Below are positions 54,467 through 62,784 of a DNA stretch of 64,000 bases, piece by piece. Location of the stretch: assembly GCF_001425265.1 (NCBI RefSeq), contig NZ_LMEC01000024.1, positions 248,001 to 312,000 on the forward strand. Direction: 5' to 3'. How positions within the stretch are numbered: the first letter of the stretch is position 1; every line of letters starts with the position of its first letter. The notes under the pieces were generated by a model that was given only the letters and a program-made list of their open reading frames with translations, ran no database searches and was not told where the DNA came from. Source of the stretch: Massilia sp. Root418 (lineage in GTDB: Bacteria; Pseudomonadota; Gammaproteobacteria; Burkholderiales; Burkholderiaceae_D). The translations under genes were made by a program, and so were the position numbers.

Positions 54467-54591
54467 GGCGGGTTACGCGCGTCGCGCTAACCCGCCCTAC
54501 GAAGATCGGTGCAGCGCGGCCGAACGTTTGGACGTTTGAACGTTTGGACGTTTGGACGTAGGGCGGGCTAGCGCGCAGCGCGTAACCCGCC
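54467..54591. repeat. REP-like palindrome pair with 8-bp tandem repeat between
   Basis: Copies at 54467-54501 and 54557-54591 (one mismatch, GGCTA) face each other. The right-hand copy provides the last seven codons and stop of the convergent phosphodiesterase gene. The space between them contains the tandem repeat at 54524-54555. Confidence 0.85.
54524..54555. repeat. Four tandem copies of an 8-bp unit
   Basis: ACGTTTGG is repeated four times (the second copy ends in A) and is followed by ACGTAGGG of the next REP-like element. The tract is non-coding and a candidate variable-number locus. Confidence 0.8.
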
Positions 54592-55347
54592 GTGCTCCGC
54601 AAACCCCGCCCCGATCAGGTCGATGCGGTCGGTGCAAAAGCCGTCCACGCCCCAGGCCAGGATCTCGGCGGCGCGCTCCGGCGTGTTGACGGTATAGCAG
54701 AACAGCCCAAAGCCGGCCGCCTTTACGGCCTGCGCTTGCTCGGGGCCCAGGTGCTTCTGGTTGGTGTGGATGGCCACCGCCTCCAGCGCGGCAGCCTGCG
54801 CGCGCCAGTCTTCCGGCAGCGTGTCGAACAGGCAGGCGCGCGGCACCTCGGGCGCGGCCTCGCGCGCGGCCGCCAGCGCCGCCATGCTGAACGAGGACAG
54901 CAGCGGCACCGCCGCCGTCTGCCCCGCGCGCAGCTCCTGGCTGAAGCGCGCGCGCGTCTTCTGCGCCACACAGCGCCCGGTCTCGGCCTCGAAGCCCGGC
55001 ACCGGCTTGATCTCGATATTCATCCAGATGCCCTGCGAGCGGCAATAGTCGATGTACTCGGTAAACAGCGGCACGGTTTCGCCCGCGAACTGCGGCCCGA
55101 ACCAGGCACCCGCGTCCTTGCGCACCAGGTCCGAGGCCGGCGTGCGCGCCACATTGCCCTCGCCCGCCACCGTGCGGCCGAAATCCGGGTCATGCATGAT
55201 GACGCCGATGCCGTCTTTCGACAGCATCACGTCGAATTCCACGGCCTTGTAGCCGTAGGCCAGGCCGCAGCGCAGCGCGGCGATGGTGTTTTCCGGCGCC
55301 AGCGTGCCGCCGCCCCGGTGGGCGAGAACTTTGGGATAGGGCCACAT
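54568..55347 (-). CDS. ugpQ: Glycerophosphodiester phosphodiesterase
   Basis: The 259-residue cytosolic enzyme has the GDPD motifs LAHRGGGTLAPENTIAALRCGLAYG, VEFDVMLSKDGIGVIMHDPDFGRTV and MNIEIKP, with metal-binding E and H residues in place. It hydrolyses glycerophosphodiesters to glycerol-3-P and an alcohol. No signal peptide is present, as in UgpQ. The final residues GGLRAAR and the stop come from a REP-like element, so the native C-terminus may have been replaced. It converges with the chemoreceptor gene. Confidence 0.93.
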   Translation of the reverse strand: MWPYPKVLAHRGGGTLAPENTIAALRCGLAYGYKAVEFDVMLSKDGIGVIMHDPDFGRTVAGEGNVARTPASDLVRKDAGAWFGPQFAGETVPLFTEYIDYCRSQGIWMNIEIKPVPGFEAETGRCVAQKTRARFSQELRAGQTAAVPLLSSFSMAALAAAREAAPEVPRACLFDTLPEDWRAQAAALEAVAIHTNQKHLGPEQAQAVKAAGFGLFCYTVNTPERAAEILAWGVDGFCTDRIDLIGAGFAEHGGLRAAR

Positions 55348-55469
55348 GGATGATAAGTGAATGATGAAAGCCTCGGTTGATGTTGAAAACGCATGTCGCT
55401 TCTCTTGTATTCAAAACATACCACAAGACGTTAAGCTGGCGCTCTTGCTAACTGCCACGAGGTGAAGTG

Positions 55470-56699
55470 ATGACTGTGACCAAGGCCCTGGGCCACATCC
55501 GCGTACTGGACCTGAGCCGCGTGCTGGCCGGCCCGTGGTGCTCGCAGAACCTGGCCGACCTGGGCGCGGACGTGATCAAGATCGAACGCCCCGGCAGCGG
55601 CGACGACACCCGCGCCTGGGGCCCGCCCTATGCGCGCGACGCGGACGGCCGCGACACCACCGAAGCGGCCTACTACCTCGCGGCCAACCGGGGCAAGCGT
55701 TCGGTGACGGTGGACATCGCCAGCCCCGAGGGCCAGCAGCTGATCCGCGAACTGGCGGCGCAGTCGGACGTGGTGCTGGAAAATTACAAGGTGGGCCAGC
55801 TCAAGCGCTACGGCCTGGATTATGAATCGCTGAAGGCGGTCAAGCCGGACCTGGTGTACTGCTCGGTGACCGGCTTCGGCCAGGACGGTCCCTATGCGCA
55901 CCGCGCGGGCTATGACTTCCTGATCCAGGGCATGGGCGGGCTGATGTCGGTCACCGGCGAGCGCGACGACCTGCCCGGCGGCGGCCCGCAGAAGGCCGGC
56001 GTGGCGCTGGTGGACCTGATGACCGGCATGTACGCCACCATCGCCATCCAGGCCGCGCTGATGCACCGCGACCGCAGCGGCGAAGGGCAGTACATCGACA
56101 TGGCGCTGCTCGACGTGCAGGTGGCCATGCTGGCCAATATGGGCAGCAACTACCTGAACAGCGGCAAGCCCCCCAAGCGCTGGGGCAACGCCCATCCCAA
56201 CATCGTGCCCTACCAGACCTTCGCCTGCAGCGACGGCTACATCATCGTCGCCACCGGCAACGACGGGCAGTACCAGAAATTCGTCGAGGCCGGCGGGCGC
56301 CCGGACCTGGCTTTCCACGAACGCTACGCCACCAATCCGCTGCGGGTACAGAACCGCGACGAGCTGGTGCCCATCCTGGCCGGGATGGTGAAGACCAGGT
56401 CGCGCGCGGAATGGATAGAACAGCTGGAGGCGGTGGGCGTGCCCTGCGGGCCGATCAACGACATCGGCGACGTGTACCGCAACCCGCAAGTGCAGGCGCG
56501 CGGCATGGTGACCGAAGCGCCGCATCCCACGGCGGGAAAGGTGAAACTGGTGCGCAGCCCGATGCGGCTGTCCGCCACGCCCACCGGCGGCGGCAGCGCC
56601 CCGCCGCTGCTGGGCCAGCACACCGAGGAAGTGCTGCGCGGCCTGCTGGGCCGCAGCGCCGAGGAAATCGGCGCGCTCAAAGCCAAGGGCGTGCTGTAA
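55470..56699 (+). CDS. CaiB/BaiF class III CoA-transferase
   Basis: The 409-residue product starts KALGHIRVLDLSRVLAGPWCSQNLADLGADVIKIERPGSGDDTRAWGPPY. It has the class III motifs ADVVLENYKVGQLKRYGLDYESLK, SVTGFGQDGPY and YDFLIQGMGGLMSVTG, with the catalytic aspartate in ALVDLMTGMYATIAIQAAL. Such enzymes move CoA between carboxylic acids (formyl-, succinyl- or carnitine-type); the substrate cannot be assigned. The ATG at 55470 follows GAGGTGAAGTG. The next gene on this strand is past 57 kb. Confidence 0.93.
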   Translation: MTVTKALGHIRVLDLSRVLAGPWCSQNLADLGADVIKIERPGSGDDTRAWGPPYARDADGRDTTEAAYYLAANRGKRSVTVDIASPEGQQLIRELAAQSDVVLENYKVGQLKRYGLDYESLKAVKPDLVYCSVTGFGQDGPYAHRAGYDFLIQGMGGLMSVTGERDDLPGGGPQKAGVALVDLMTGMYATIAIQAALMHRDRSGEGQYIDMALLDVQVAMLANMGSNYLNSGKPPKRWGNAHPNIVPYQTFACSDGYIIVATGNDGQYQKFVEAGGRPDLAFHERYATNPLRVQNRDELVPILAGMVKTRSRAEWIEQLEAVGVPCGPINDIGDVYRNPQVQARGMVTEAPHPTAGKVKLVRSPMRLSATPTGGGSAPPLLGQHTEEVLRGLLGRSAEEIGALKAKGVL

Positions 56700-56727
56700 G
56701 CCAGCCACGCTCTGCTTAGCGGCGGCG

Positions 56728-56771
56728 CGTAGGGCGGGTTAGATGGCGCGCCAGCGCCAGCGTAACCCGCC
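56728..56771. repeat. REP-like palindrome (single copy, enlarged loop)
   Basis: CGTAG followed by GGCGGGTTA, then a loop of about 21 nt with its own inverted GGCGC/GCGCC pairing, then TAACCCGCC. It lies after the CoA-transferase stop. Confidence 0.85.
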
Positions 56772-56784
56772 GCATCAGCGGCCC

Positions 56785-57111
56785 TCACCGCAAATCGTGC
56801 TTCAGCTCCGCCAGCTCGTCGTGCACATGCTGGACCGCGCTGCGCATCTGCGCCGTCAACGCGGGCATATTGCGGCATACGCGCTGCGCGCGCTCGCCCA
56901 GCACCCCCAGATCGTCGACGAGCTTGCGCAACCGCGCCACGTCATACGGTTCCAGCACCTGCTGGGCGGAATCGGCCTGCCGGTCCAGTTTGTGGATGCA
57001 ATCACGCAATTCGCCCGGCAGATTACGCTCCGCCGAGCACGCTTGCGCAGCCTCGCCGATGGCGCGCCCCACCCGTATCACTCGTTGCCGTATTTCGTAC
57101 TCTTGCAGCAT
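56785..57111 (-). CDS. Small helical cytosolic protein, unknown
   Basis: The 108-residue product (MLQEYEIRQRVIRVGRAIGEAAQACSAERNLPGELRDCIHKLDRQADSAQQVLEPYDVARLRKLVDDLGVLGERAQRVCRNMPALTAQMRSAVQHVHDELAELKHDLR) is predicted entirely helical with heptad-like patterning. No known family is recognised. The ATG at 57109-57111 has a GGAGGAGACC site. It is monocistronic, between a REP element and the divergent tandem paralogues. Confidence 0.65.
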   Translation of the reverse strand: MLQEYEIRQRVIRVGRAIGEAAQACSAERNLPGELRDCIHKLDRQADSAQQVLEPYDVARLRKLVDDLGVLGERAQRVCRNMPALTAQMRSAVQHVHDELAELKHDLR

Positions 57112-57283
57112 GGTCTCCTCCTTGCGGTGAGCAGGCACGGCGTGCCTGTCCGCTTTGGACAGCGATCTCAGCCTAAAGTTGCCGCCCGCCGCTTGAGCGG
57201 CCTCAAGCCGCCGCTCCCGGTCAAGGTGTAAGCACATGTTACAAATATGGTAAGGTCGCGGCTGGCCACGCTACATTTTGTAA

Positions 57284-58024
57284 ATGATAAGATTACCGCG
57301 CGACAAGTCTGGCTTGTTGCTGACCCTGTCGCTTCATCTGGCACTGTTGTGGGCCGTGCTCGCACGGCCGGCAGCGCCCCTTCAGCACAGCACGGAGGCG
57401 CCGGACGACGGCCGCCCGGCCATGGTCTGGCTGCAGCCATTCGCAACGCGGGCCGACATTCCAGCGGTCACGCTCCCGCACGCGACCCAGCCGCTCGCGC
57501 AGGCCGCGCCGTTGGCCGAAAAGGCGGCGCAGCCCCTGCAGGCAGCCCCGGTCGTACACTACTCTGCGCCTCGAACGCAGGCCGCCAGCCCGGGCGAAAC
57601 GGCCGACGCCGTCCCCCCGCACGATGCTTCGGCCGCGCCGCGCACGCCGCCGGGCAGCGCAGGTACGCCGGGCGCCGAGGACGAAGCGCCCGCCCCGCTC
57701 CAGGCCGCGCGCGGCGCCGATGAATTGCTGCGCCTGGCACGGCAGGACGCCGCGCGCGCCGACCGCGAGCTGCGCCAGGGAAAAACACCCGCGCTGCAGC
57801 CGGACGAGCGCCGCCAAAACAAGCTGGACCAGACCTTCGACAGGGCAAGCATCGCCTCCCACAAGTGGTATAACGCGCCGCAAATACGCGAACTGGCCGT
57901 GCCCGTGACCAGCATGGGTGGAGCGCGGGTGTATGAAGTCAGGCATGCCGGCGGCCGCTACTGCATCTACTACCCGGCGGACGGCTCGCCGTACCACAGC
58001 AAGGAATGCCCCCGTGAGAAATAA
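57284..58024 (+). CDS. TonB-like single-pass protein, tandem paralogue 1, unknown
   Basis: The 246-residue product has one N-terminal helix (GLLLTLSLHLALLWAVLA), a long Pro/Ala-rich spacer and a C-terminal domain of about 105 residues: ADELLRLARQDAARADRELRQGKTPALQPDERRQNKLDQTFDRASIASHKWYNAPQIRELAVPVTSMGGARVYEVRHAGGRYCIYYPADGSPYHSKECPREK. The topology is like TonB/TolA, but the C-domain is not a recognisable TonB fold. It has a conserved cysteine pair (RYCIYY, KECP). The next gene 17 bp downstream is a paralogue. Confidence 0.7.
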   Translation: MIRLPRDKSGLLLTLSLHLALLWAVLARPAAPLQHSTEAPDDGRPAMVWLQPFATRADIPAVTLPHATQPLAQAAPLAEKAAQPLQAAPVVHYSAPRTQAASPGETADAVPPHDASAAPRTPPGSAGTPGAEDEAPAPLQAARGADELLRLARQDAARADRELRQGKTPALQPDERRQNKLDQTFDRASIASHKWYNAPQIRELAVPVTSMGGARVYEVRHAGGRYCIYYPADGSPYHSKECPREK

Positions 58025-58041
58025 AGCATGACGCATCAAGC

Positions 58042-58752
58042 ATGACGCGCTCCCGCCCCGCCCTGCTGCTGACCACGCTGTTGCACGTGGCACTGCTCGC
58101 CGCCCTGCTCTCGCGCCAGCATGCCGCCGTGCCGGCCCGCAGTGCGGACAGGTCTTCCATCGCGTGGATATTGCCGGCAGCACCCAAGGCCGCCCGCACG
58201 CAGGCTGCAGCGCCCGCACCTCGCCCACCTGCGCCACCTGCCGCTGGCCGGACAGCGGCGGCTATTACCCTGCCGCGTCCTGCCGCCAGCACAGCCCCTT
58301 CCCCGGCGGCGCTGCCGCCGCAGCAAGCCACCGCAGCCGCCGCCCCGGCAGACACGCCGCATACGGCAGAGACAAGCGGCGAACCCGTCATTGGAGACCT
58401 GTCGGCCCAGCCTGCAGCGCCGCCGATGCCGGCTGCCGACCTGCTGCGCCTGACCCTGTACAACGCCGGCAAGGTCGACAATGAACTGCGCCAGGGCAAG
58501 CTGGCGCCGCTGCCGCCGGCCAAGGACACGCTACGCGGTAAAATCGACGCCGCATTCGAAGCGGCGCACCAGGCCGTCAAACCCAAGTGGTACGAGGCCG
58601 CCAAGGTCTCGGAGATTTCAGCACCGGGTTCGCTCACCCGTGTCTACAAGATCCGCACGGCACTGGGGACGTATTGCATCACGGTGGCGGACGCCAGCCG
58701 CAGTGGCGGTAGCGGCACCCAGCGCGGCCCGCTTTACAGCAACTGCCCCTGA
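58042..58752 (+). CDS. TonB-like single-pass protein, tandem paralogue 2, unknown
   Basis: The 236-residue product repeats the layout of its upstream neighbour: an N-terminal helix (ALLLTTLLHVALLAALL), a Pro/Ala spacer and a C-domain AADLLRLTLYNAGKVDNELRQGKLAPLPPAKDTLRGKIDAAFEAAHQAVKPKWYEAAKVSEISAPGSLTRVYKIRTALGTYCITVADASR...LYSNCP. Shared features are xDLLRL, ELRQGK, KWYxA, RVYxxR and two cysteines (TYC and SNC). It probably arose by tandem duplication. The MFS gene converges on it, with stops 4 bp apart. Confidence 0.7.
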   Translation: MTRSRPALLLTTLLHVALLAALLSRQHAAVPARSADRSSIAWILPAAPKAARTQAAAPAPRPPAPPAAGRTAAAITLPRPAASTAPSPAALPPQQATAAAAPADTPHTAETSGEPVIGDLSAQPAAPPMPAADLLRLTLYNAGKVDNELRQGKLAPLPPAKDTLRGKIDAAFEAAHQAVKPKWYEAAKVSEISAPGSLTRVYKIRTALGTYCITVADASRSGGSGTQRGPLYSNCP

Positions 58753-58756
58753 GCAG

Positions 58757-60016
58757 TCAGGCCGCCGCCAGCCGCGCCGGTTCGGCGGGCGCGGCCGGGG
58801 CCAGATTGCGCAGGCGCAGGGCGATCAGCAAGGCGCCCGCCAGCGCGCTGCCCAGCAGTGCCACCACGCCGGTCCAGCCCGCAAAGCCCCAAGCCACCCC
58901 GGCCAGCCAGCCGATCACGGCCGAGCCCAGGTAATAGAAAAACAGGTACAGCGCGGACGCCAGCGCCGAAGCCGATTGCGCGCGCCGCCCCACCCAGCTG
59001 CTGGTGACGGAATGCGAGGCGAAGAAGCAGAAAGTGAACAGAGCCAGGCCGGCAAAGATCAGCACCAGCTTGCCGCTCAGCGTGGCCAGCATGCCGGCCA
59101 GCATGGCCAGCAGCAGCCACCACAGTACGCGGCGGCGGCCCAGCTTGTCGGCCAGGCGGCCAGCCCACACCGAGCTATAAATGCCCAGCAGATAAAGCAG
59201 GGAAATCGCCCCCACCACGCTCTGGCGCAAGCCGAAAGGCTCCCCCAGCAAGCGGAAACCGATGAAGTTGTAGGCGCTGACCATGCAGCCCATCAGCAGC
59301 AGGCCCATGCCGAACAGCCAGGGCATGCCGTCGTCGGTGAACTGGCGGCGCAGGCCGTTGCCCAGTTCGCTCAAGCCGCCTTCGGCCGGCCGGAAATTGC
59401 GCGAGCGCGGCAGGCTGCGGTAGAACTCGGCGGCCGCCAGCAGCCCGGCCACGCCCATGGCTGCCATGGCCACGCGCCAGGAAAAGAAGTCGCTCATGAA
59501 GGACACCAGGATGCGCCCGGCCATGCCGCCGAAGGCGTTGCCGCTGATCAGCAAACCCATCGACAGGCCCAGCGAACCCGGCTCCACTTCCTCGCTCAGG
59601 TACGTCATGGCCACGGCCGGCATGCCGCCCAGTGCGAAGCCCAGCAGCGCCCGCATGACCAGGAACTGGCCGTAATTCTGCGCCGCCGCGCACAGCAGGG
59701 TCATCAGCGCGGCAATGGTGAGGGCGGCCCCCATCAGCGGCTTGCGGCCGATGCGGTCGGATAACAGGCTGGACAAGAGCAGCGAGACGGCCAGCGCCGC
59801 CGTCGACACCGATAGCGCCAGGCTGCTCTGCGCCGCCGTCAGCGCGAACTCGCGGCCCAGCAGCGGCATCAGCGGTTGCACGCTGTAGAGCAGCGCGAAG
59901 CAGGAAAAACCGCTGAAGAACAGGGCGCGGTTGGTGCGTTTGAAGGACGGCGAATGTGCCGAAATACCTGCTGCGATGCCCATGATGACGGCCTGGCTGG
60001 TGAATGATGGCCTCAT
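58757..60016 (-). CDS. MFS transporter, YnfM-like
   Basis: The 419-residue, 12-helix protein has MFS motif A (LLSDRIGRKPLMG) after helix 2 and a second copy (GRLADKLGRRRVL) in the second half. The start MRPSFTSQAVIMGIAAGISAHSPSFKRTNRALFF and general layout match YnfM-type transporters, whose substrates are mostly unknown. The ATG at 60014-60016 was chosen; one further in-frame ATG 11 codons on is possible. It is divergent from a LysR regulator with an inverted repeat between them, so it is the probable target of that regulator. Confidence 0.88.
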   Translation of the reverse strand: MRPSFTSQAVIMGIAAGISAHSPSFKRTNRALFFSGFSCFALLYSVQPLMPLLGREFALTAAQSSLALSVSTAALAVSLLLSSLLSDRIGRKPLMGAALTIAALMTLLCAAAQNYGQFLVMRALLGFALGGMPAVAMTYLSEEVEPGSLGLSMGLLISGNAFGGMAGRILVSFMSDFFSWRVAMAAMGVAGLLAAAEFYRSLPRSRNFRPAEGGLSELGNGLRRQFTDDGMPWLFGMGLLLMGCMVSAYNFIGFRLLGEPFGLRQSVVGAISLLYLLGIYSSVWAGRLADKLGRRRVLWWLLLAMLAGMLATLSGKLVLIFAGLALFTFCFFASHSVTSSWVGRRAQSASALASALYLFFYYLGSAVIGWLAGVAWGFAGWTGVVALLGSALAGALLIALRLRNLAPAAPAEPARLAAA

Positions 60017-60029
60017 CTTAGGATTGCGC

Positions 60030-60070
60030 AGTATTACTGTCCAATATATATTTAAGGCGTTAGTAATACT
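60030..60070. promoter_or_regulatory. LysR operator candidate in the divergent MFS-lysR region
   Basis: AGTATTACT (60030-60038) and AGTAATACT (60062-60070) are perfect 9-bp inverted repeats, 32 bp centre to centre. They occupy the 67-bp space between the two divergent starts, with an AT-rich middle (ATATATATTTAA). This suits a tetrameric LysR-type regulator. Confidence 0.6.
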
Positions 60071-60083
60071 TAGAACAGATAAC

Positions 60084-60989
60084 ATGGAACTGCGCCACCT
60101 GCGTTACTTCGTCGCCGTCGCCGAAGAACTAAGCTTCACGCGCGCGGCCGAACGGCTGCACATCGGCCAGCCGCCGCTGAGCCAGCAAATCCAGGCACTG
60201 GAAGCGGAAGTCGGCGCGCAGCTGCTGGAGCGCTCCAAGCGCTGGGTGCGGCTGACGGCTGCCGGAAGCTTGTTCCTGGACGACGCGCGGCGCGTGCTGG
60301 CGCTGTCCGAGCAGGCCAAGCTGACCGCGCGCCGGGCGCAGCGCGGCGAGGCGGGCGAATTGCGCATCGGCTTCACTTTTTCCACGCCGTTTACGCCCCT
60401 GTTCGCCACCGTCATCAACCGCTACCGCGCGCGCTACCCGGACGTGCTGCTGACCCTGCGCGAACTGGCCACGCTGCCGCAAATTACCATGCTGGAAAAC
60501 CGGGAATTGGACCTGGGCTTCGTGCGCCCGCCCGAGACCGCCATCCCGGATGCGGTCAGCCTGACCGTCCTGCGGCACGATCCGCTGATTGCCGTGCTGC
60601 CGGCGGGCTCGCCGCTGGCGCGCCAGGAAAAAGTGGCCATCCGCGACCTGCGCGACCAGCCCTTCATCATGTATCCGAAAACGGCCGGCACCGGCATCTA
60701 TCCGCAGATTTTCAGGCTGTGCAAGGAAGCCGGCTTCGTGCCGGACATCGCCATGGAGGCGGGCGAAGCGTCCACCATGATCGGCCTGGTGGCAGCCGGC
60801 TGCGGCATTACCGTGCTGCCGGGCTCGTTCGACAGCATCCACATGGAGGGTGCCTGCTACCGGCCGCTGGCCGATCCGGACGCCAACACCGTGCTCTCCC
60901 TGGCGCAGCGCAAGGACGCGCACAGCGCGCTGGTGGAAGGGTTTATTGCGCTGGCGCGGGCCGCTGCCGAGGAGGCCGAACCTCGTTAA
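60084..60989 (+). CDS. LysR-family transcriptional regulator
   Basis: The 301-residue product starts MELRHLRYFVAVAEELSFTRAAERLHIGQPPLSQQIQALEAEVGAQLLERSKRWVRLTAAG, the typical LysR HTH. A periplasmic-binding-protein-like effector domain follows (RIGFTFSTPFTPLFATVI...). It closely resembles BenM/CatM-type regulators in its N-terminal part. It is divergent from the MFS gene it probably controls. Its 3' end overlaps the convergent binding-protein gene by 47 bp. Confidence 0.95.
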   Translation: MELRHLRYFVAVAEELSFTRAAERLHIGQPPLSQQIQALEAEVGAQLLERSKRWVRLTAAGSLFLDDARRVLALSEQAKLTARRAQRGEAGELRIGFTFSTPFTPLFATVINRYRARYPDVLLTLRELATLPQITMLENRELDLGFVRPPETAIPDAVSLTVLRHDPLIAVLPAGSPLARQEKVAIRDLRDQPFIMYPKTAGTGIYPQIFRLCKEAGFVPDIAMEAGEASTMIGLVAAGCGITVLPGSFDSIHMEGACYRPLADPDANTVLSLAQRKDAHSALVEGFIALARAAAEEAEPR

Positions 60990-61908
60990 CCGCCTCGCGC
61001 GCCGGGCGCTCGGGGACGAACCACAGGTTTTTCTCGGCCAGCAGCGTTTCGGGCGGCAAGTCGGGATTGGCCAGTTCGATCACGCGCCGCTGGTCCAGCC
61101 GGGCGCGCTCGATGCTGCTCTCGTTCAGCTCGCGGAACAGCTTGTCGAAGGAACCATCCTGCAGCGCGGCGCGCAAGCCCTGCTCGATGGCTGCCGCCAA
61201 CGCGCGGTTGCTGGTGTTGACGAAGAAGTAGACCGCCGACTGCATGTGCAGCACGAAGCCCGGCGCGGCCACGATGCCGCGCGCGGCGAACTGGTCGGAC
61301 TCGCGCACCGCCTCGCCCAGCGCGCGCGGGAAATAATCGAAGCGGCCGGCGCCCAGCATGGCGTGCAGGCTTTCGCTGCTGTTGCCGGTCACTACGCGCA
61401 AACCGTTGGCGCGCAGGATGGGGCCTTCCGCCCAGCCGTAGCCCTGCCCCGCCGTGAAGGCAGCCAGGTCGCTCAGCTGGCGCACGGCAGCGAATTTGGC
61501 GCTGTTTTGCCGCATGATGAGGGCGATGCGCCAGCCGGACAGGCCTTTGTCGAGCGGTATGCGGATCGGCAGCATCTGCCGCTCGCGCTCGCGCGTGGTG
61601 ACCGCCCACAGCACGTCCAGGTTGGTGCCGCGCATGACTTCCTGCACCGAACGGCCGCGCTCCATCCTGCCGCCCCATTCCTCCAGCGCATAGGCGCCGG
61701 GCGCCTTTTGCAGCGCCAGCGCGAGGATGCGCACGAAGCCGGCGTCGAAAGTGTTCTGCGGCGTCTGGTGCCGCACGGTTTGCGCCGCCCCGGCTGGCAC
61801 GGTGCCCATGGTTGCCACGGCTGCCCATGCGGGTCCGGCCGGGGCCGCCAGGCCAGCCATGAGCAGCAAGCTCGGCAACAGGCGCGCACGGCCCAGGCCA
61901 CGGTTCAT
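60943..61908 (-). CDS. Exported amino-acid-binding-like protein
   Basis: The 321-residue product has a signal peptide (ending GPAWA). The mature fold resembles family 3 periplasmic binding proteins: GFVRILALALQKAPGAYALEEWGGRMERGRSVQEVMRG, then IPLDKGLSGWRIALIMRQNSAKFAAVRQLSDLAAFTAGQGYGWAEGPILRANGLRVVTGNSSESLHAMLGAGRFDYFPRALGEAV. It is related in layout to the protein at 39887. No permease adjoins, so a sensor or chaperone role is possible. The C-terminal 16 codons overlap the end of the convergent LysR gene. Confidence 0.75.
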   Translation of the reverse strand: MNRGLGRARLLPSLLLMAGLAAPAGPAWAAVATMGTVPAGAAQTVRHQTPQNTFDAGFVRILALALQKAPGAYALEEWGGRMERGRSVQEVMRGTNLDVLWAVTTRERERQMLPIRIPLDKGLSGWRIALIMRQNSAKFAAVRQLSDLAAFTAGQGYGWAEGPILRANGLRVVTGNSSESLHAMLGAGRFDYFPRALGEAVRESDQFAARGIVAAPGFVLHMQSAVYFFVNTSNRALAAAIEQGLRAALQDGSFDKLFRELNESSIERARLDQRRVIELANPDLPPETLLAEKNLWFVPERPAREAVNEVRPPRQRPAPAQ

Positions 61909-61911
61909 GGT

Positions 61912-62784
61912 TCAGCCGTAGTCGGCTTCGAGTTCGGAACCGGCGTAGTTCTCCAGTTCGGCGAACAGCGTCTTCATGGCGGTGCGGCCGGGGATGTGCT
62001 GCAGCACCGTGCAACTGCTGCGGTAGGCGGCGATGCGGTCCAGCAGCACCGCGTGGTGCTGGACCGGCACCTTGGCCACCAGGGCGGCCCAGCCCGCTTC
62101 AAAGTCCGGCTTGGTCTTGCGCACCGCCTTCACGAAGCGCTCGAACTCTTTCTGCCCGGTGCGCGCCACGATGCGCCCGCCGCCTTCCACCGCAAAGATG
62201 ATGGCCAGCGCGATCACGCCTTCGGCGTTCAGGTCCGTGTCGGCGATCGGGCCGGCGTCATGGTGGCGGCGCAGCCAGCCCGCCAGGCGCACGATGGCCT
62301 GCACTTCCTTGCGCTGCTTGAGCAGCACCTGGTAGCGCTCGTGCCCGTTCCAGTTCTGGTTCGGGTCGGCCAGGCAGATATCGACAAACAAGTCGCGCAA
62401 GCGCCTTTGGGCGTACACCGGGTCCTGGTCGTATTCGCCCACCAGCGAGTCTTCCGGCATGGCCGACAAGTCCTTGATCAGGCGGAAACCGGCCTGGAAG
62501 GCCGCCTCGGCGCCGTTATCGACCAGGAAATCCAGCGCCGCCTGGTCGCTGTCCACCGTCAGCACCTGCTCCAGCCCCAGCGACACGCCGCCCACCGCCA
62601 GCTGCAGCGCGCGCGCGATGCCGTCGGCGGTGCGGTCGTTGGTGAACTTCTCGGCCACCATGGCGGTGATGCCGGTCAGCTCGTCGGCCAGGATCACGGC
62701 TGCGTCCGGGCGCTCGTCGCCCGGCAGCAGTTTGATGGCGCGCACCAGGCGCGGCAGGCTTTCCTTGACTAAAGCCGGCAGCAT
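61912..62784 (-). CDS. Unknown protein, third gene of a tightly overlapping operon
   Basis: The 290-residue product MLPALVKESLPRLVRAIKLLPGDERPDAAVILADELTGITAMVAEKFTNDRTADGIARALQLAVGG... has no signal peptide or membrane helix and is mostly helical with many charged residues. It ends 3 bp before the stop-proximal start region of the exported binding protein. Its ATG overlaps the stop of the next gene upstream by 1 bp (TGATG). I do not recognise the family. Confidence 0.75.
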   Translation of the reverse strand: MLPALVKESLPRLVRAIKLLPGDERPDAAVILADELTGITAMVAEKFTNDRTADGIARALQLAVGGVSLGLEQVLTVDSDQAALDFLVDNGAEAAFQAGFRLIKDLSAMPEDSLVGEYDQDPVYAQRRLRDLFVDICLADPNQNWNGHERYQVLLKQRKEVQAIVRLAGWLRRHHDAGPIADTDLNAEGVIALAIIFAVEGGGRIVARTGQKEFERFVKAVRKTKPDFEAGWAALVAKVPVQHHAVLLDRIAAYRSSCTVLQHIPGRTAMKTLFAELENYAGSELEADYG

